Shown: piece after piece, positions 45,191 through 54,930 of the stretch | Position numbering within the stretch: the first letter of the stretch is position 1 | Layout of the letters: each line of letters opens with the position of its first letter | Assembly: GCF_900104585.1 (NCBI RefSeq) | Contig: NZ_FNVX01000005.1 | Span: 372,001 to 436,000, forward strand | Reading direction: 5' to 3' | Source of the DNA: Bacteroides ihuae | Lineage (GTDB): Bacteria > Bacteroidota > Bacteroidia > Bacteroidales > Bacteroidaceae | Length of the DNA stretch: 64,000 nucleotides | Made by a program: the position numbers and the translations under genes | The notes under the pieces: generated by a model | The model's input: only the letters and a program-made list of their open reading frames with translations | Databases searched by the model: none | What the model was told of the DNA's origin: nothing

Positions 45191-46429
45191 ATGAAGATAT
45201 CAGAACTATCGATACACAATTTTAGAGGCATTCCGGATATGAATCTATTTCCGGATCAACATATCAACTTGATTGTGGGTGTAAATGGTGCAGGAAAGTC
45301 TACCGTCCTGGATGCTATTTCGTGCTTACTGTCTTGGTACATTGCTCGTATCAACAATCCTAAGGGAAACGGGAATGTGATATCATTGGATGATATTCAT
45401 CATCATACTGATTTTTGCGAAATATCAATTAAAACCGATATTTCCGGAAGATGGTCTCTCTTACGAAAAAGACCTTATAATAAAACGGATAAAGGTAGTA
45501 AATCGGACTTTACTGATATGATGGAGTATATCCGTGGCATTCGGAGCAATTTAGATGAAACACAGCAGCTTTGTTCTATTCCCGTAATGGCACACTATCA
45601 AGTAAACCGTTCCGTGACAAATATTCCTTTGAAAGTGCGTAAGCACAAAAGATTTGATGTGTTGGATACTTACGAAAATGCATTAGACGGAGTTCAAGGA
45701 TTTAGACGCTTTTTTGAATGGTATAGAGAACGTGAAGATTTGGAAAATGAAGGGTTCCGCTACAATGAATCCCATACAGAGGATATGCAACTAAAGGCTG
45801 TAAGAAGTGCACTAACTTCATTCTTTCCTGAATACACTCATGTACGGATACAAAGAAATCCATTGGCTATGGTTCTCGAAAAGAAGGGAGAAAAATTCAA
45901 TATAGCTCAGTTATCTGATGGAGAAAAATGTTATATATCACTTGTTAGTGATTTATCTCGTCGGTTGGCTATTGCTAACCCAACTCTAAATAATCCATTG
46001 GAAGGAGAAGGTATTGTGTTAATTGATGAAATAGAATTGCATTTGCATCCTCAGTGGCAGATGGAGGTAATTGCAAAGCTTAAAAAAACATTTCCTAATT
46101 GCCAGTTCTTTATTACAACTCACTCTCCACATGTTGTCTCTGATATTAAGAAAGAGCAACTTGTATTGATTAACGAGGGGCAAAAAGTCTCGATCGGATT
46201 AAATACGTATGGTAAACTGGTAAATGATATTCTGACAGACTACTTTGGAATAAGAAGCCCTCGTAGTCTGGAAGTACAAGTGCAAATGGATGAGGCTAAA
46301 TCTTTGCTGCTAAATAATGAGGTGGGTGCTTTTGAGGAAAAGATGAAATGGCTTGAAAAAAGTTTAGGCAAAGGCGATATAGATGTAGTCGCTCTTAAGT
46401 TAGAGGCTGCTAGGAGGAACCAAGAGTGA
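45191..46429 (+). CDS. ptuA: Septu-type ATPase (PtuA-like)
   Basis: 412 residues. ABC/OLD-like ATPase: N-terminal LSIHNFRGI, Walker A GVNGAGKS 30-37, signature LSDGEK near 240-247, Walker B VLIDEIELHLHP about 275-286, and a switch His in FITTHSPHVV. The gene for an HNH protein follows after 6 bases, giving the PtuA-PtuB arrangement of the Septu defence system. The ATPase senses the trigger and controls the nuclease. Confidence 0.8.
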   Translation: MKISELSIHNFRGIPDMNLFPDQHINLIVGVNGAGKSTVLDAISCLLSWYIARINNPKGNGNVISLDDIHHHTDFCEISIKTDISGRWSLLRKRPYNKTDKGSKSDFTDMMEYIRGIRSNLDETQQLCSIPVMAHYQVNRSVTNIPLKVRKHKRFDVLDTYENALDGVQGFRRFFEWYREREDLENEGFRYNESHTEDMQLKAVRSALTSFFPEYTHVRIQRNPLAMVLEKKGEKFNIAQLSDGEKCYISLVSDLSRRLAIANPTLNNPLEGEGIVLIDEIELHLHPQWQMEVIAKLKKTFPNCQFFITTHSPHVVSDIKKEQLVLINEGQKVSIGLNTYGKLVNDILTDYFGIRSPRSLEVQVQMDEAKSLLLNNEVGAFEEKMKWLEKSLGKGDIDVVALKLEAARRNQE

Positions 46430-46435
46430 AGCAGC

Positions 46436-47047
46436 ATGAGAAAGATTAATAAACAGCTTCCAATAGGTAGCTTTAAGCGATTTCTTAAGGATGGACCAAC
46501 GTTATGGCGTGAGATTCATCTATCGGAAAATCAACACGTATACAAGGAGAGTAGAGATTTTATCCTTATTAATGAGCAAAATGAAATGTGCGGCTATACG
46601 GAGTTGCCATTATCTGAGAATGATAAAGATATCCATATTGATCACTATAAAAAACGAGATCTATTTCCTCGAGAAACTTTTGATTGGAATAATCTGATTG
46701 TTGCACTTAAAAGCGATGAATTTGGTGCAGATTATAAGGATAACCGATATCATATAAAGAAGGAAGAATATTCTCAAATACTGAATCCTGCGACAGATAT
46801 AGCACAAGACTATTTTGAATATCTGGCTACGGGTGATATCCGTCCAAAGCCTTGGTTAACTCCACCTGAGAAATTAAAGGCTGAAAAGACAATAGAAGTT
46901 TTCAATCTTAACCATGCTTCTTTGGTAAATAGACGTAAAGGCTTGGTGAGAATGATTAATGCCTATAAGGGCCTCCGAAAAGAAGTTGTAGCGAGTTATA
47001 TAGCACCTTTGGGATTTAAAAGTTTGCAGGAGCAAGAATTATTATAA
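46436..47047 (+). CDS. ptuB: Septu-type HNH nuclease (PtuB-like, TIGR02646-like)
   Basis: 203 residues. It has the layout of TIGR02646 HNH proteins: MRKINK start, MCGYTELPL knuckle region, DIHIDHYKKRDLFP with the HNH His, and FDWNNLIVAL. The usual second Cys of the CxxC zinc knuckle is replaced (CGYT), so the zinc site may be altered. Coupled to the PtuA-like ATPase, it is the predicted DNA-cutting effector. Confidence 0.7.
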   Translation: MRKINKQLPIGSFKRFLKDGPTLWREIHLSENQHVYKESRDFILINEQNEMCGYTELPLSENDKDIHIDHYKKRDLFPRETFDWNNLIVALKSDEFGADYKDNRYHIKKEEYSQILNPATDIAQDYFEYLATGDIRPKPWLTPPEKLKAEKTIEVFNLNHASLVNRRKGLVRMINAYKGLRKEVVASYIAPLGFKSLQEQELL

Positions 47048-47086
47048 TCCTATCTGACAAAACAGATCACTTAAATCCAATACCCT

Positions 47087-47641
47087 ATGTCCACTACAAG
47101 AAGAAACTTTATCAAAACAGCCTGCTTGGGCGGAGCTTGTCTTTGTGGTTTTAGTTCCATACTGGAAGCTAATCCCCTGAATGCTATCAGTGAAAAGAAC
47201 GAGGAAACAGATCCCAAAGTAAGCATGAATCAATTCTGGATTGCGGAATTGCTCAACAATCTAGATGCTAATTTAGATAAAGAAAGTATCAGAAAGGTCG
47301 TTAAATCGGTCTCTGTAGCTCATTACAATGATCTGAATATAGAGAATATTTTGGCTCCGTATAAGGGGAAGTTGGAGGAATTTGTTCCTTTCCTTGAAAA
47401 GGAATGGGGGTGGATCTGCTCTTTTAAAGATAAGAATACGCTGATAGCGAATGAGAATAAGCCACATTGTGTTTGTCCACTTGTGAAAGGGCTGAACGAG
47501 AAGTTGCCAGCACTCTGTTATTGTTCTGAAGGGTTTGCTGAGCGCATGTTTGGCTATGTTTGCCAAAGGCCGGTAAAGGCAACTGTCATCTCTTCAGTTT
47601 TTCGTGGAGATAAATATTGCGTTTATCAGATTGAATTATAA
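47087..47641 (+). CDS. Tat-exported L-2-amino-thiazoline-4-carboxylate hydrolase-like protein
   Basis: 184 residues. A twin-arginine signal (TTRRNFIKTACLGGACLCG) indicates export of a folded protein. The C-terminal half has Cys-rich motifs: KPHCVCPLVKG, LCYCSEGFAERMFGYVC and SVFRGDKYCVYQIEL. These match the family annotated as L-2-amino-thiazoline-4-carboxylic acid hydrolase-like, although the true substrate is unknown. Not obviously part of the defence island. Confidence 0.55.
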   Translation: MSTTRRNFIKTACLGGACLCGFSSILEANPLNAISEKNEETDPKVSMNQFWIAELLNNLDANLDKESIRKVVKSVSVAHYNDLNIENILAPYKGKLEEFVPFLEKEWGWICSFKDKNTLIANENKPHCVCPLVKGLNEKLPALCYCSEGFAERMFGYVCQRPVKATVISSVFRGDKYCVYQIEL

Positions 47642-47680
47642 CCGGAAAGAAAGTAAAGTCTTATATTCTTCTTTCTTTTT

Positions 47681-49054
47681 GGCACTATCCAATATATTGT
47701 GTAAACTCTAGCTCGGTTCTTTAGATTCGAGTTATTTTTTTTATCTTTAAAAATAAAAATATGGATAGTGTTATGTCAAAACGAGAAAAGCGCCAGGCAG
47801 TTCCTGCCGAGATGCTCAGTAAAGAGTTCTTGAGTCAATTCAAGACAGAGGAAGATGTTAGTCAGTTTCTCAAAGATCTTCATTCTCAAGTATTGGAACA
47901 AATGCTTCAGGGTGAGATGGATGCCCATTTAGGTTATGACAAGCATAGTACTGATGGTTATAACAGTGGTAACTCTCGCAATGGAAGCTTTAGCAAGAAG
48001 ATTCAGAGCGAGCATGGTGAGCATCTAATCGAAGTTCCTCGTGATCGCAAAGGAGAGTTTGAACCTATTGTAGTTCCCAAACATCAAAGTCGTGGTTTAT
48101 CTATAGAACGCCTGGTTATCTCTCTTTATGCAAAGGGAATGAGCGTATCTGATATTGAGGATGAGTTACGAGACATTTATCAAATAAACCTCTCTACCAG
48201 TGCAATATCAATCATTACCAATAAAGTCACTCAGGCTGCAATTGAATGGCAGAATCGCCCGCTAGAACGATTATATATGGTTGTTTGGATGGATGGCATC
48301 GTATTCAAGGTTAGAGAATCTGGGAAAGTGATAAACAAGACTGTTTATCTATGTGTGGGGCTTAATAACCGTGGCTACAAAGAAGTTCTTGGTATGTGGA
48401 TCGGGAAGACTGAAAGTTCTTCTTTTTGGATGTCTGTTCTAACGGATCTCAAAGCACGTGGTGTGGAGGATATACTTATAACGGTAACTGACAACCTAAA
48501 TGGCTTTACCGAAACCATACGTGCTGTATTTCCCCAATCCACAACTCAAATATGTGTGGTACATCAAATACGTAATTCATGTAGATATGTTGTATGGAAG
48601 GATTTAAAAGAGTTTACGGCTGATATGAAAGAGATTTATACCTCCGTCAATCGAGACCAAGCAGCCATCGCATTGGAAGAATTTGAGCGAAAATGGGGTG
48701 CTAAATATCGTCATGCCGTACAAAGTTGGCATCGCAACTGGAACGATCTGACTGCTTTCTTTGATTTTCCCATAGAGATACGTACTATCATTTATACAAC
48801 CAATTTAATCGAAAATCTGAATGGCAAGATACGGAAATATACCAAAACAAAATTATCATTTCCTACTGACGATGCCCTCAGAAAGTCCGTTTGGTTGGCT
48901 ATTAGTGAGATTGAAAAGAAATGGACGATGCCTATAAGAAATTGGGGTGTGGTTATGAATCAATTTTTAGTTATCTTTGAAAACAGAATCGAACTTTAGC
49001 ACTCGACTAAAGCTCGAACCCGAACATAGTTTACACAGAATTATGGATAGTGCC
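47681..49054 (+). mobile_element. Intact IS256-family insertion sequence
   Basis: 1374 bp. Imperfect 27-base terminal inverted repeats begin GGCACTATCCA (47681-47707 and complement 49028-49054). The flanking 8-base duplication TTCTTTTT is at 47673-47680 and 49055-49062. One complete transposase gene. Intact ends and gene point to recent insertion. Confidence 0.9.
47761..48999 (+). CDS. IS256-family transposase
   Basis: 412 residues, Mutator-type DDE transposase. Motifs: the [18 protein letters not shown] segment, [21 protein letters not shown] (first Asp), TVTDNLNGF (second Asp), the [10 protein letters not shown] block, and [15 protein letters not shown] with the Glu region. Full family length and no breaks. 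Confidence 0.95.
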   Translation: MDSVMSKREKRQAVPAEMLSKEFLSQFKTEEDVSQFLKDLHSQVLEQMLQGEMDAHLGYDKHSTDGYNSGNSRNGSFSKKIQSEHGEHLIEVPRDRKGEFEPIVVPKHQSRGLSIERLVISLYAKGMSVSDIEDELRDIYQINLSTSAISIITNKVTQAAIEWQNRPLERLYMVVWMDGIVFKVRESGKVINKTVYLCVGLNNRGYKEVLGMWIGKTESSSFWMSVLTDLKARGVEDILITVTDNLNGFTETIRAVFPQSTTQICVVHQIRNSCRYVVWKDLKEFTADMKEIYTSVNRDQAAIALEEFERKWGAKYRHAVQSWHRNWNDLTAFFDFPIEIRTIIYTTNLIENLNGKIRKYTKTKLSFPTDDALRKSVWLAISEIEKKWTMPIRNWGVVMNQFLVIFENRIEL

Positions 49055-49062
49055 TTCTTTTT

Positions 49063-49382
49063 CTTTATAATATCTATAATTATGCATAGTATTCCAAAGC
49101 TTATTTGCCTGTTATGCATAAAAAAAGGCTACTCATCGCGAGCAACCAATCTTTTTGTTAACCTTAAATCTAATACTATGAAAAACACACTACAAAGATA
49201 TTCATATTCAGACTATTACCAAATATATGCTGCTTTGTATCGTGATTTATAACATGGTTTAATATATAGAAAGAATTGCTTAACATATTAACATAATCTC
49301 TTAACTTATTAACTCCATTGACAGTTTGATTATTAGAACGGGTATTAAATGAGATTTACCATATATAATTGCGATGTAAGTA
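49063..49382. other. Intergenic region with a possible short ORF
   Basis: A 24-residue ORF (49178-49252, MKNTLQRYSYSDYYQIYAAL...) starts with a good-looking ATG, but nothing supports expression. No other gene, RNA or repeat recognised. Confidence 0.3.
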
Positions 49383-50171
49383 CTATTTATTGATGCTTCT
49401 TAGGGCTCGTTTTATTATGTAACTTGTTTCAGCATTGGGGCTTTCTTTCTTCCATTTTTCAGTAAGCCCAATCACAAATGTAGGTTGTGATTTGCTGGCA
49501 TCGTTGAGCCAATTGGCTACGCTATCTTGTACATATCTTGAAGAATCGGACTTCAGAGATTCTAATATTGGTAAGGCTAGTTCCGGATGTTGTTTCATTA
49601 TTTCTAATTGTTTGCACCACACACCTTTTGGACGAATGACTTCGCAAGAGAAGCGGCGAATATTAGCATCTGTGTTCATTGCCCATTCCGATAGAATAGC
49701 TATGGCAGTTGCCAGCTGTTTCTCTATATCTTCTCTTACGGCCATCCATGCAATTTCTCTTACTCCAAAATGAGAATCAGCAGCAAAGCATTTAATTGAT
49801 TCTAACTTGTTTTGCAGCGTTTGTGTATCGTCTAGGCCAATAATATAAGCAGCCCAGCATCTGACACTATCCGATTCATGTTTTGTGAGTTGATGTTGAA
49901 GGTCTTGGCTTTCTTCCTTACTTATTTCAGTGAGCAAACATCCTGCAATGCACTTTATTGTTTGCATGATAGAGGCTTTTGCCAGGCTATCTAGGCTTTT
50001 AGTACAAGCAATTCTATATTTTTCTGGTAGAACATTGTTGATCAACTCTTTGTGATTCACAGCTAACCATTCCGTAAGATTAGCCGATTCTATTTCTCCT
50101 CTATTCAATTGCTCTAATATAGAGGGGGGGATCTGGGATATTGATCTGGCTCCTTTGCGTTTTGCTTCCAT
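49383..50171 (-). CDS. DNA alkylation repair HEAT-repeat protein (AlkC/AlkD-like)
   Basis: 262 residues of helical repeats. Signature segments: GVREIAWMAVRE, NIRRFSCEVIRPKGVW, and SSRYVQDSVANWLNDASKSQP. These match AlkC/AlkD-type glycosylases that remove alkylated purines without base flipping. The conserved Trp/Asp/Arg positions typical of the family appear present. It stands alone on the minus strand. Confidence 0.75.
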   Translation of the reverse strand: MEAKRKGARSISQIPPSILEQLNRGEIESANLTEWLAVNHKELINNVLPEKYRIACTKSLDSLAKASIMQTIKCIAGCLLTEISKEESQDLQHQLTKHESDSVRCWAAYIIGLDDTQTLQNKLESIKCFAADSHFGVREIAWMAVREDIEKQLATAIAILSEWAMNTDANIRRFSCEVIRPKGVWCKQLEIMKQHPELALPILESLKSDSSRYVQDSVANWLNDASKSQPTFVIGLTEKWKKESPNAETSYIIKRALRSINK

Positions 50172-50539
50172 AAAATCGAGGTGTAAAATGTTTTTTTGCT
50201 AATATACAACTTTTTTGATAATGTTAATGAAATTCTCATCTCACTCTTTTGTAATTCTCATGTAACGGAAGATGTGCTTCAACATGTCTATATACGTTTA
50301 TGGGAATCTAATTCCACTCTGCTGATAAATAACAGGTTGTTGGGGCTTGATTTTAGCAGAGCATCTGATAAGAGATAATACCTCATTAGAAAATCTATTT
50401 TACGAGAGAATAAGAAAGAGATGCTTTCTTGTTCTCTTGTTTTATTTTATAAATTTCTGATTGGGCAATATTGATTTGTATTTTGCTGATAACCCAACAA
50501 TTAATATAACTTGTTTCACGAAAAAGCTCGAAGGATCTT
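50172..50539 (+). pseudogene. Decayed ECF sigma factor remnant
   Basis: The plus-strand frame at 50196-50378 reads IYNFFDNVNEILIS and CNSHVTEDVLQHVYIRLWES, which is a degraded ECF sigma region 2 (AEDVVQEVFIRLWE in intact ones). No region 4 remains. A hairpin with a T run at 50405-50445 follows. The rest of the gap is empty. Confidence 0.4.
50405..50445 (+). terminator. Terminator hairpin
   Basis: Stem of 14 pairs with one mismatch (AGAGAATAAGAAAG / CTTTCTTGTTCTCT), then TGTTTTATTTT. Confidence 0.6.
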
Positions 50540-51817
50540 TTATCTCGCTGTTACTTGCAAGTACTTGGCTTTATTTATAAAGTATTGAATGCAAGCATCT
50601 GTATAGCTGTTTCGACTTTGCATTAATAAGCTTTGTGCATCTAAAACATCTGTCAGGCTAATTGTTCCAGCATTGTAATAATTCGTATTTAATCGGAAGT
50701 TTTCAGTAGATTCCTCTACTGAGAGCTTAGATAGTTGTGTTTGCCTGAATGATTCTGTAAACTCGTTCTGTATTTGCTGCATTTCTAAGAGAAGTAGTTC
50801 TTTACCTTCATGATAGTTGTTTTTGGCTATTGTTTCTTTGATACGTTGTCTTTGAAGTGCATGCGAACCACCCCACCAATCCGAAATAGGAATGCTCAAT
50901 GTAGCAAATACTGTTCCGGTGAAATGCTTACCTTGCATGAAATTATCATATCCATAATTCGCGCCGATAGATATTGTAGGAAGGTATTCGCTCTTTTTGA
51001 TTAAAGTTTCCAGATGGCTTGTAGTCATACTTTTATCTAAGATTCTGATCTCTGGTCTGTTTAGTACAACACTCTCATGTTCTACAAAATATCCTATGGG
51101 AAGTATTATTTGCGTAGAATCAGGAACTGTAATTTCGATGCTATCAGCTGAATTCATAGGGACACCAATATACTGGCATAAACTCATCTTACTCAGAAGA
51201 ATCCCATTCTTAATCTTTAGTTCGGTTGCATCTATTTCATTCCGTTTTAGTTTCACTTTCAGCAAATCATTAGGTAGAGCAAGCCCTGCCCGACAGGAAA
51301 GTTCCACTTTTCTGAACAGTGTATCCAAGCTAATTTTGATACTATTTATTGTCCTTAGTTTCTCTGTGAGAGATACAATTTGCCAATAGTCTCTTTCTGT
51401 TTCTATTAGTACTTCATTTTTTGTCAGCTGGAGCTGATCCTGACTTAACTCAATGCCTAACTTGGACAGTTTGTTTCCGTTGTGTATTTTTCCTCCGGAA
51501 TATAGCGGCTGTATAGCGGTAATTCCACCTGTTACACCCGATTTGAGCATCTTTAATTGTGTACCACCCAGATCTACAGATATCAATGGCTTACTACTTT
51601 TAAATGTAAAAGCGGATGCACTTACATTAGGAAAGTAGTTAGTGAAAGCCTCTTTTTCTGTTTGTTCTGCTGCTTTTACTGACAGTTGGCTATTTTGCAG
51701 TGCTACGTTGTTCTTCTCGGCCAACTCCTTACATTCTTCTAGCGTATATCTCTTTTGGGCAACGGCGTTAACTGTAAGCAAAAGAATGAACGTAGCTAAT
51801 AATATTTTAATTTTCAT
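50540..51817 (-). CDS. TolC-family outer membrane efflux protein
   Basis: 425 residues. Signal peptide (KIKILLATFILLLTVNAVAQ) followed by the OEP pattern: TLEECKELAEKNN and ALQNSQLSVKAA, with a similar repeat in the second half. It forms the outer-membrane channel of the tripartite pump. Last gene of the efflux operon, 17 bases after the RND gene. Confidence 0.9.
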   Translation of the reverse strand: MKIKILLATFILLLTVNAVAQKRYTLEECKELAEKNNVALQNSQLSVKAAEQTEKEAFTNYFPNVSASAFTFKSSKPLISVDLGGTQLKMLKSGVTGGITAIQPLYSGGKIHNGNKLSKLGIELSQDQLQLTKNEVLIETERDYWQIVSLTEKLRTINSIKISLDTLFRKVELSCRAGLALPNDLLKVKLKRNEIDATELKIKNGILLSKMSLCQYIGVPMNSADSIEITVPDSTQIILPIGYFVEHESVVLNRPEIRILDKSMTTSHLETLIKKSEYLPTISIGANYGYDNFMQGKHFTGTVFATLSIPISDWWGGSHALQRQRIKETIAKNNYHEGKELLLLEMQQIQNEFTESFRQTQLSKLSVEESTENFRLNTNYYNAGTISLTDVLDAQSLLMQSRNSYTDACIQYFINKAKYLQVTAR

Positions 51818-51834
51818 ATTTATTTCTTATTTGA

Positions 51835-54800
51835 TTATATTTTTTTTGTTTTTTCGCTTCTGAAAACTAACCAATAAGCTACCGGGAGAATTGTAGTGAT
51901 GAATAGCATAGAGAAAAAGGTTCCGAAACAGATAACTGTACCCATTGGACTCCATAGTGGGCTTTGGCTAATTATCATGGGAATAACTCCCATAGAGGCG
52001 GCGGCTGATGTTAGAAATATAGGACGCATTCTTCGTTTGCCCGCTTCAATAGCTGCATTACGAACGGTCATTTTTCCTGTAACTCTTAAGCTTTCAGCAT
52101 AATCAAACAAAATGACTGCATTTCTTACGACTATACCAAATAGACAAACAATTCCAAGTACGGCAGTGATACTAAACTCCATATCTAGCAACCAAATACC
52201 TAAACCGGCACCAAAAAAGCAAAGTGAAATAGAAGCCAAGGTAAGAAGTGTGAGGCTAATCTTTTTATAATGATATATCAATACAAAAAAGATAATTAAC
52301 AGAGCAATGATCAGACCGTTGATAATCTCCGGGATTGTTTTGGCATCTGATTCGGCAACACCACCATATGATACGTTTACGCCGCTAAATGTCTTTTCTT
52401 TCAAGAGCGTTTCAACAATTTTCTCTACTTTTGGAAATACTTCACCTGCATTTTCTCCTCTTTTTAAGTCTGCGAGCACACTTAAAGTCCTGGTTCCGTT
52501 TCTTCTTACTATTTGCCCATGCTCCCAATTAGGCGAAACCGTTGCTATTTGTTTAAGAGGAACAGATACTCCTGTTATTGTGGGGATATATTCGTTCTCT
52601 ATATTGCTTGCAGTCACTTTTTTATTCTGCCACTCCGGTTTCAGTTTCACATTCAGAGCATAATCGTTTTCCCATAAAGTGGTTATATTAGTACCATCTA
52701 GTCGGGTTGCTAACTCCATTGCAAGAGTTGTTTCATTGATTCCCAATCTATTAGATTGAACAGCATTCATATTAATGTCTACGTAAGGGAGTGTGCCTTC
52801 AAGGTCAGTGCGTATCCAACTAGTCTCTTTGACCTCTTTTAATTTAGCCATCAAAGAGTCCGAAAATTGCTTCACAAGAGCGAAGTCTTCTCCGCTTATC
52901 CGTGCTTCAATCTCTACTGCTGCATCTTGATTATCTATTTGCTTAAACCTTACATAAGCATTTGGGAAATGCTGAGCATAAGTATCTGCATATTCGTCCA
53001 ACATCTCTTCGGTGGCTTCATTAGAAACTGTATTTACAATAAATTGCCCATAGTTTTTTGCTGGAATCTTGGGAGCATAAGAAGAATGAAAACGTGGTGA
53101 ACTTGTTCCTATAAAGGAGGCTACGGAAACGGTTCTTTTATCTCTCCTTAATATATGTTCCATGCTATCGCAAACGGATGCTGTTCTCTTTAGTGGACTT
53201 CCCTGTGGTAAATAGAATTCAACTACAAACTGATTCCTTTCTGCAACAGGCATTAAGCGTTGCCGTACATTCATAAATATAAATGCGGCCAATATGACGG
53301 ATAATGCTCCTGCACCCATAACTAATGCGGGCCTTTTGAATAGTTTAGGTAATAGCCTGTCGTAAACAAATTGCAACTTTTCTAAGAACGATTTTGATTT
53401 ATTCGTTTGATGAGCATGCGCTAATCCTTTTTTTATAAATACATATTGCATGAACGGAATAATAAACATGGCCACTCCCAATGAAACAAATAAAGTAATA
53501 GTGATAGTCCAGGGGAAGGACTTAATAAAATCATTCAACTCTCCGGTAAACGTAAACAGCAATGGGAAGAAGGTGACACTAATAGTCAAAGTGGCTGTGA
53601 CTAAGGACTTGAAATAAGAAGTGGCACTGCTAATGGAGGCATGCCATCTGGACATACCATGATCTATCTTTTCAATATAGCCGTCGACTATTACAATGCA
53701 ATCATCAACTATTAACCCTAATACAACAATCAAAGCAGCGAGAGTTACTGTATTTAGTTCAATGCCTACAGCATACATAATTCCCAAAGAGATAAAAATA
53801 GTAATTGGTATGGATGCTGCCGCAACACTTGCCACGCGAAATGGCATTAAGAGCATGGTTACTAAAATAACGGAAGCAATGGCTATTAGCATTTCCCATA
53901 AGAAGGTATCAACAGACTCTTCTACTACTTTGGCTTGATCTGCTACTCGGTAGACTTTAATGTCGTCTGGCAAGGATGATTCAAATTTCTTTATCTCTTT
54001 ATCAACGTCTTCTCCATAGCTGGTGATATCATTACCTTCGCGCATTTCTACAGAAAGGAGAAGAGCCTTTTTTCCGTTATTAGTGATGTAACTTTCTGGC
54101 TCAGGATATTCTCTTACTACTCTGGCAATATCTTTTAAATGTATGATATTTCCTTGTGGATCTGAGTATACAATTTGTTCTTCAAGATCTTTTTCAGTTT
54201 GATATGTTTTGGTGATATGTACCGGAGTTTCAATTTCTTCAGATTTGATGTTTCCACTCGAGGATATCAAACCATGCATAAATAAACTCTGTCCTATCGT
54301 AGTTGTATTTATACCGTATGCAGCCATTTTATCCTTATTCAGATATACGCTGATTTGTTCTTTTTGCGTGCCATATCGATGTAAATTGGCTACTTTTTCT
54401 ATTTTTCGCAGTCTGTTCTCGAGCTTTTCGAGATATGATTCCAATTGTCTATATGTTTTTGTTTCGGACTCTAATGTAATAAGGGTGGCTGAAGTTTGTC
54501 CGAAGTCGTCGTCTACCATTAATCCTAAAACGCCCAGTGGAAGTTCTTCTTTAAAATCAATTAGTCCATGCCTCAACTTAGACCACACTTCATCCTTATT
54601 ATTAATGTTGTCATTAAGAGTTACATAAGTGTACACAACACCATCTTTGGATTGTGAATATGTTTTCTTTCTATTTATCTCTTTATAGGTGAAAATAAAA
54701 TTCTCCAGAGGTTTAGTTAGCTGTTCATCTACTTGTTTAGCTGTTGCTCCTGGATACACTCCCACAATTATTCCCTGGCGAATGGTATAAACGGGAAATT

Positions 54801-54918
54801 CTTGCTTGGACATATTATAAAGTCCATATATTCCAAATAAAAGGAGTATTCCTGTAATTAAGATTATAATCTTTCTGTATCGCATAGCTGATGCGACAAT
54901 ACCTAATTTATTCATCAT
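51835..54918 (-). CDS. RND efflux permease (HAE1-like)
   Basis: 1027 residues with the usual 12 membrane segments in two halves and two large periplasmic loops. The TM4 motif GLIVDDCIVIVDG carries the paired Asp residues of the proton relay. TM10-12 has FGIVVRNAVILFDYAE. It is probably a drug or small-molecule exporter, but the substrate cannot be read from the sequence. Second gene of the operon, twelve bases after the adaptor gene. Confidence 0.95.
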   Translation of the reverse strand: MMNKLGIVASAMRYRKIIILITGILLLFGIYGLYNMSKQEFPVYTIRQGIIVGVYPGATAKQVDEQLTKPLENFIFTYKEINRKKTYSQSKDGVVYTYVTLNDNINNKDEVWSKLRHGLIDFKEELPLGVLGLMVDDDFGQTSATLITLESETKTYRQLESYLEKLENRLRKIEKVANLHRYGTQKEQISVYLNKDKMAAYGINTTTIGQSLFMHGLISSSGNIKSEEIETPVHITKTYQTEKDLEEQIVYSDPQGNIIHLKDIARVVREYPEPESYITNNGKKALLLSVEMREGNDITSYGEDVDKEIKKFESSLPDDIKVYRVADQAKVVEESVDTFLWEMLIAIASVILVTMLLMPFRVASVAAASIPITIFISLGIMYAVGIELNTVTLAALIVVLGLIVDDCIVIVDGYIEKIDHGMSRWHASISSATSYFKSLVTATLTISVTFFPLLFTFTGELNDFIKSFPWTITITLFVSLGVAMFIIPFMQYVFIKKGLAHAHQTNKSKSFLEKLQFVYDRLLPKLFKRPALVMGAGALSVILAAFIFMNVRQRLMPVAERNQFVVEFYLPQGSPLKRTASVCDSMEHILRRDKRTVSVASFIGTSSPRFHSSYAPKIPAKNYGQFIVNTVSNEATEEMLDEYADTYAQHFPNAYVRFKQIDNQDAAVEIEARISGEDFALVKQFSDSLMAKLKEVKETSWIRTDLEGTLPYVDINMNAVQSNRLGINETTLAMELATRLDGTNITTLWENDYALNVKLKPEWQNKKVTASNIENEYIPTITGVSVPLKQIATVSPNWEHGQIVRRNGTRTLSVLADLKRGENAGEVFPKVEKIVETLLKEKTFSGVNVSYGGVAESDAKTIPEIINGLIIALLIIFFVLIYHYKKISLTLLTLASISLCFFGAGLGIWLLDMEFSITAVLGIVCLFGIVVRNAVILFDYAESLRVTGKMTVRNAAIEAGKRRMRPIFLTSAAASMGVIPMIISQSPLWSPMGTVICFGTFFSMLFITTILPVAYWLVFRSEKTKKI

Positions 54919-54930
54919 AAAATTATCTGA

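Noticed and set aside
48977..49252. 91-residue ORF across the end of the IS256 element
   Set aside because: It overlaps the transposase end and the terminal inverted repeat and has no family similarity.
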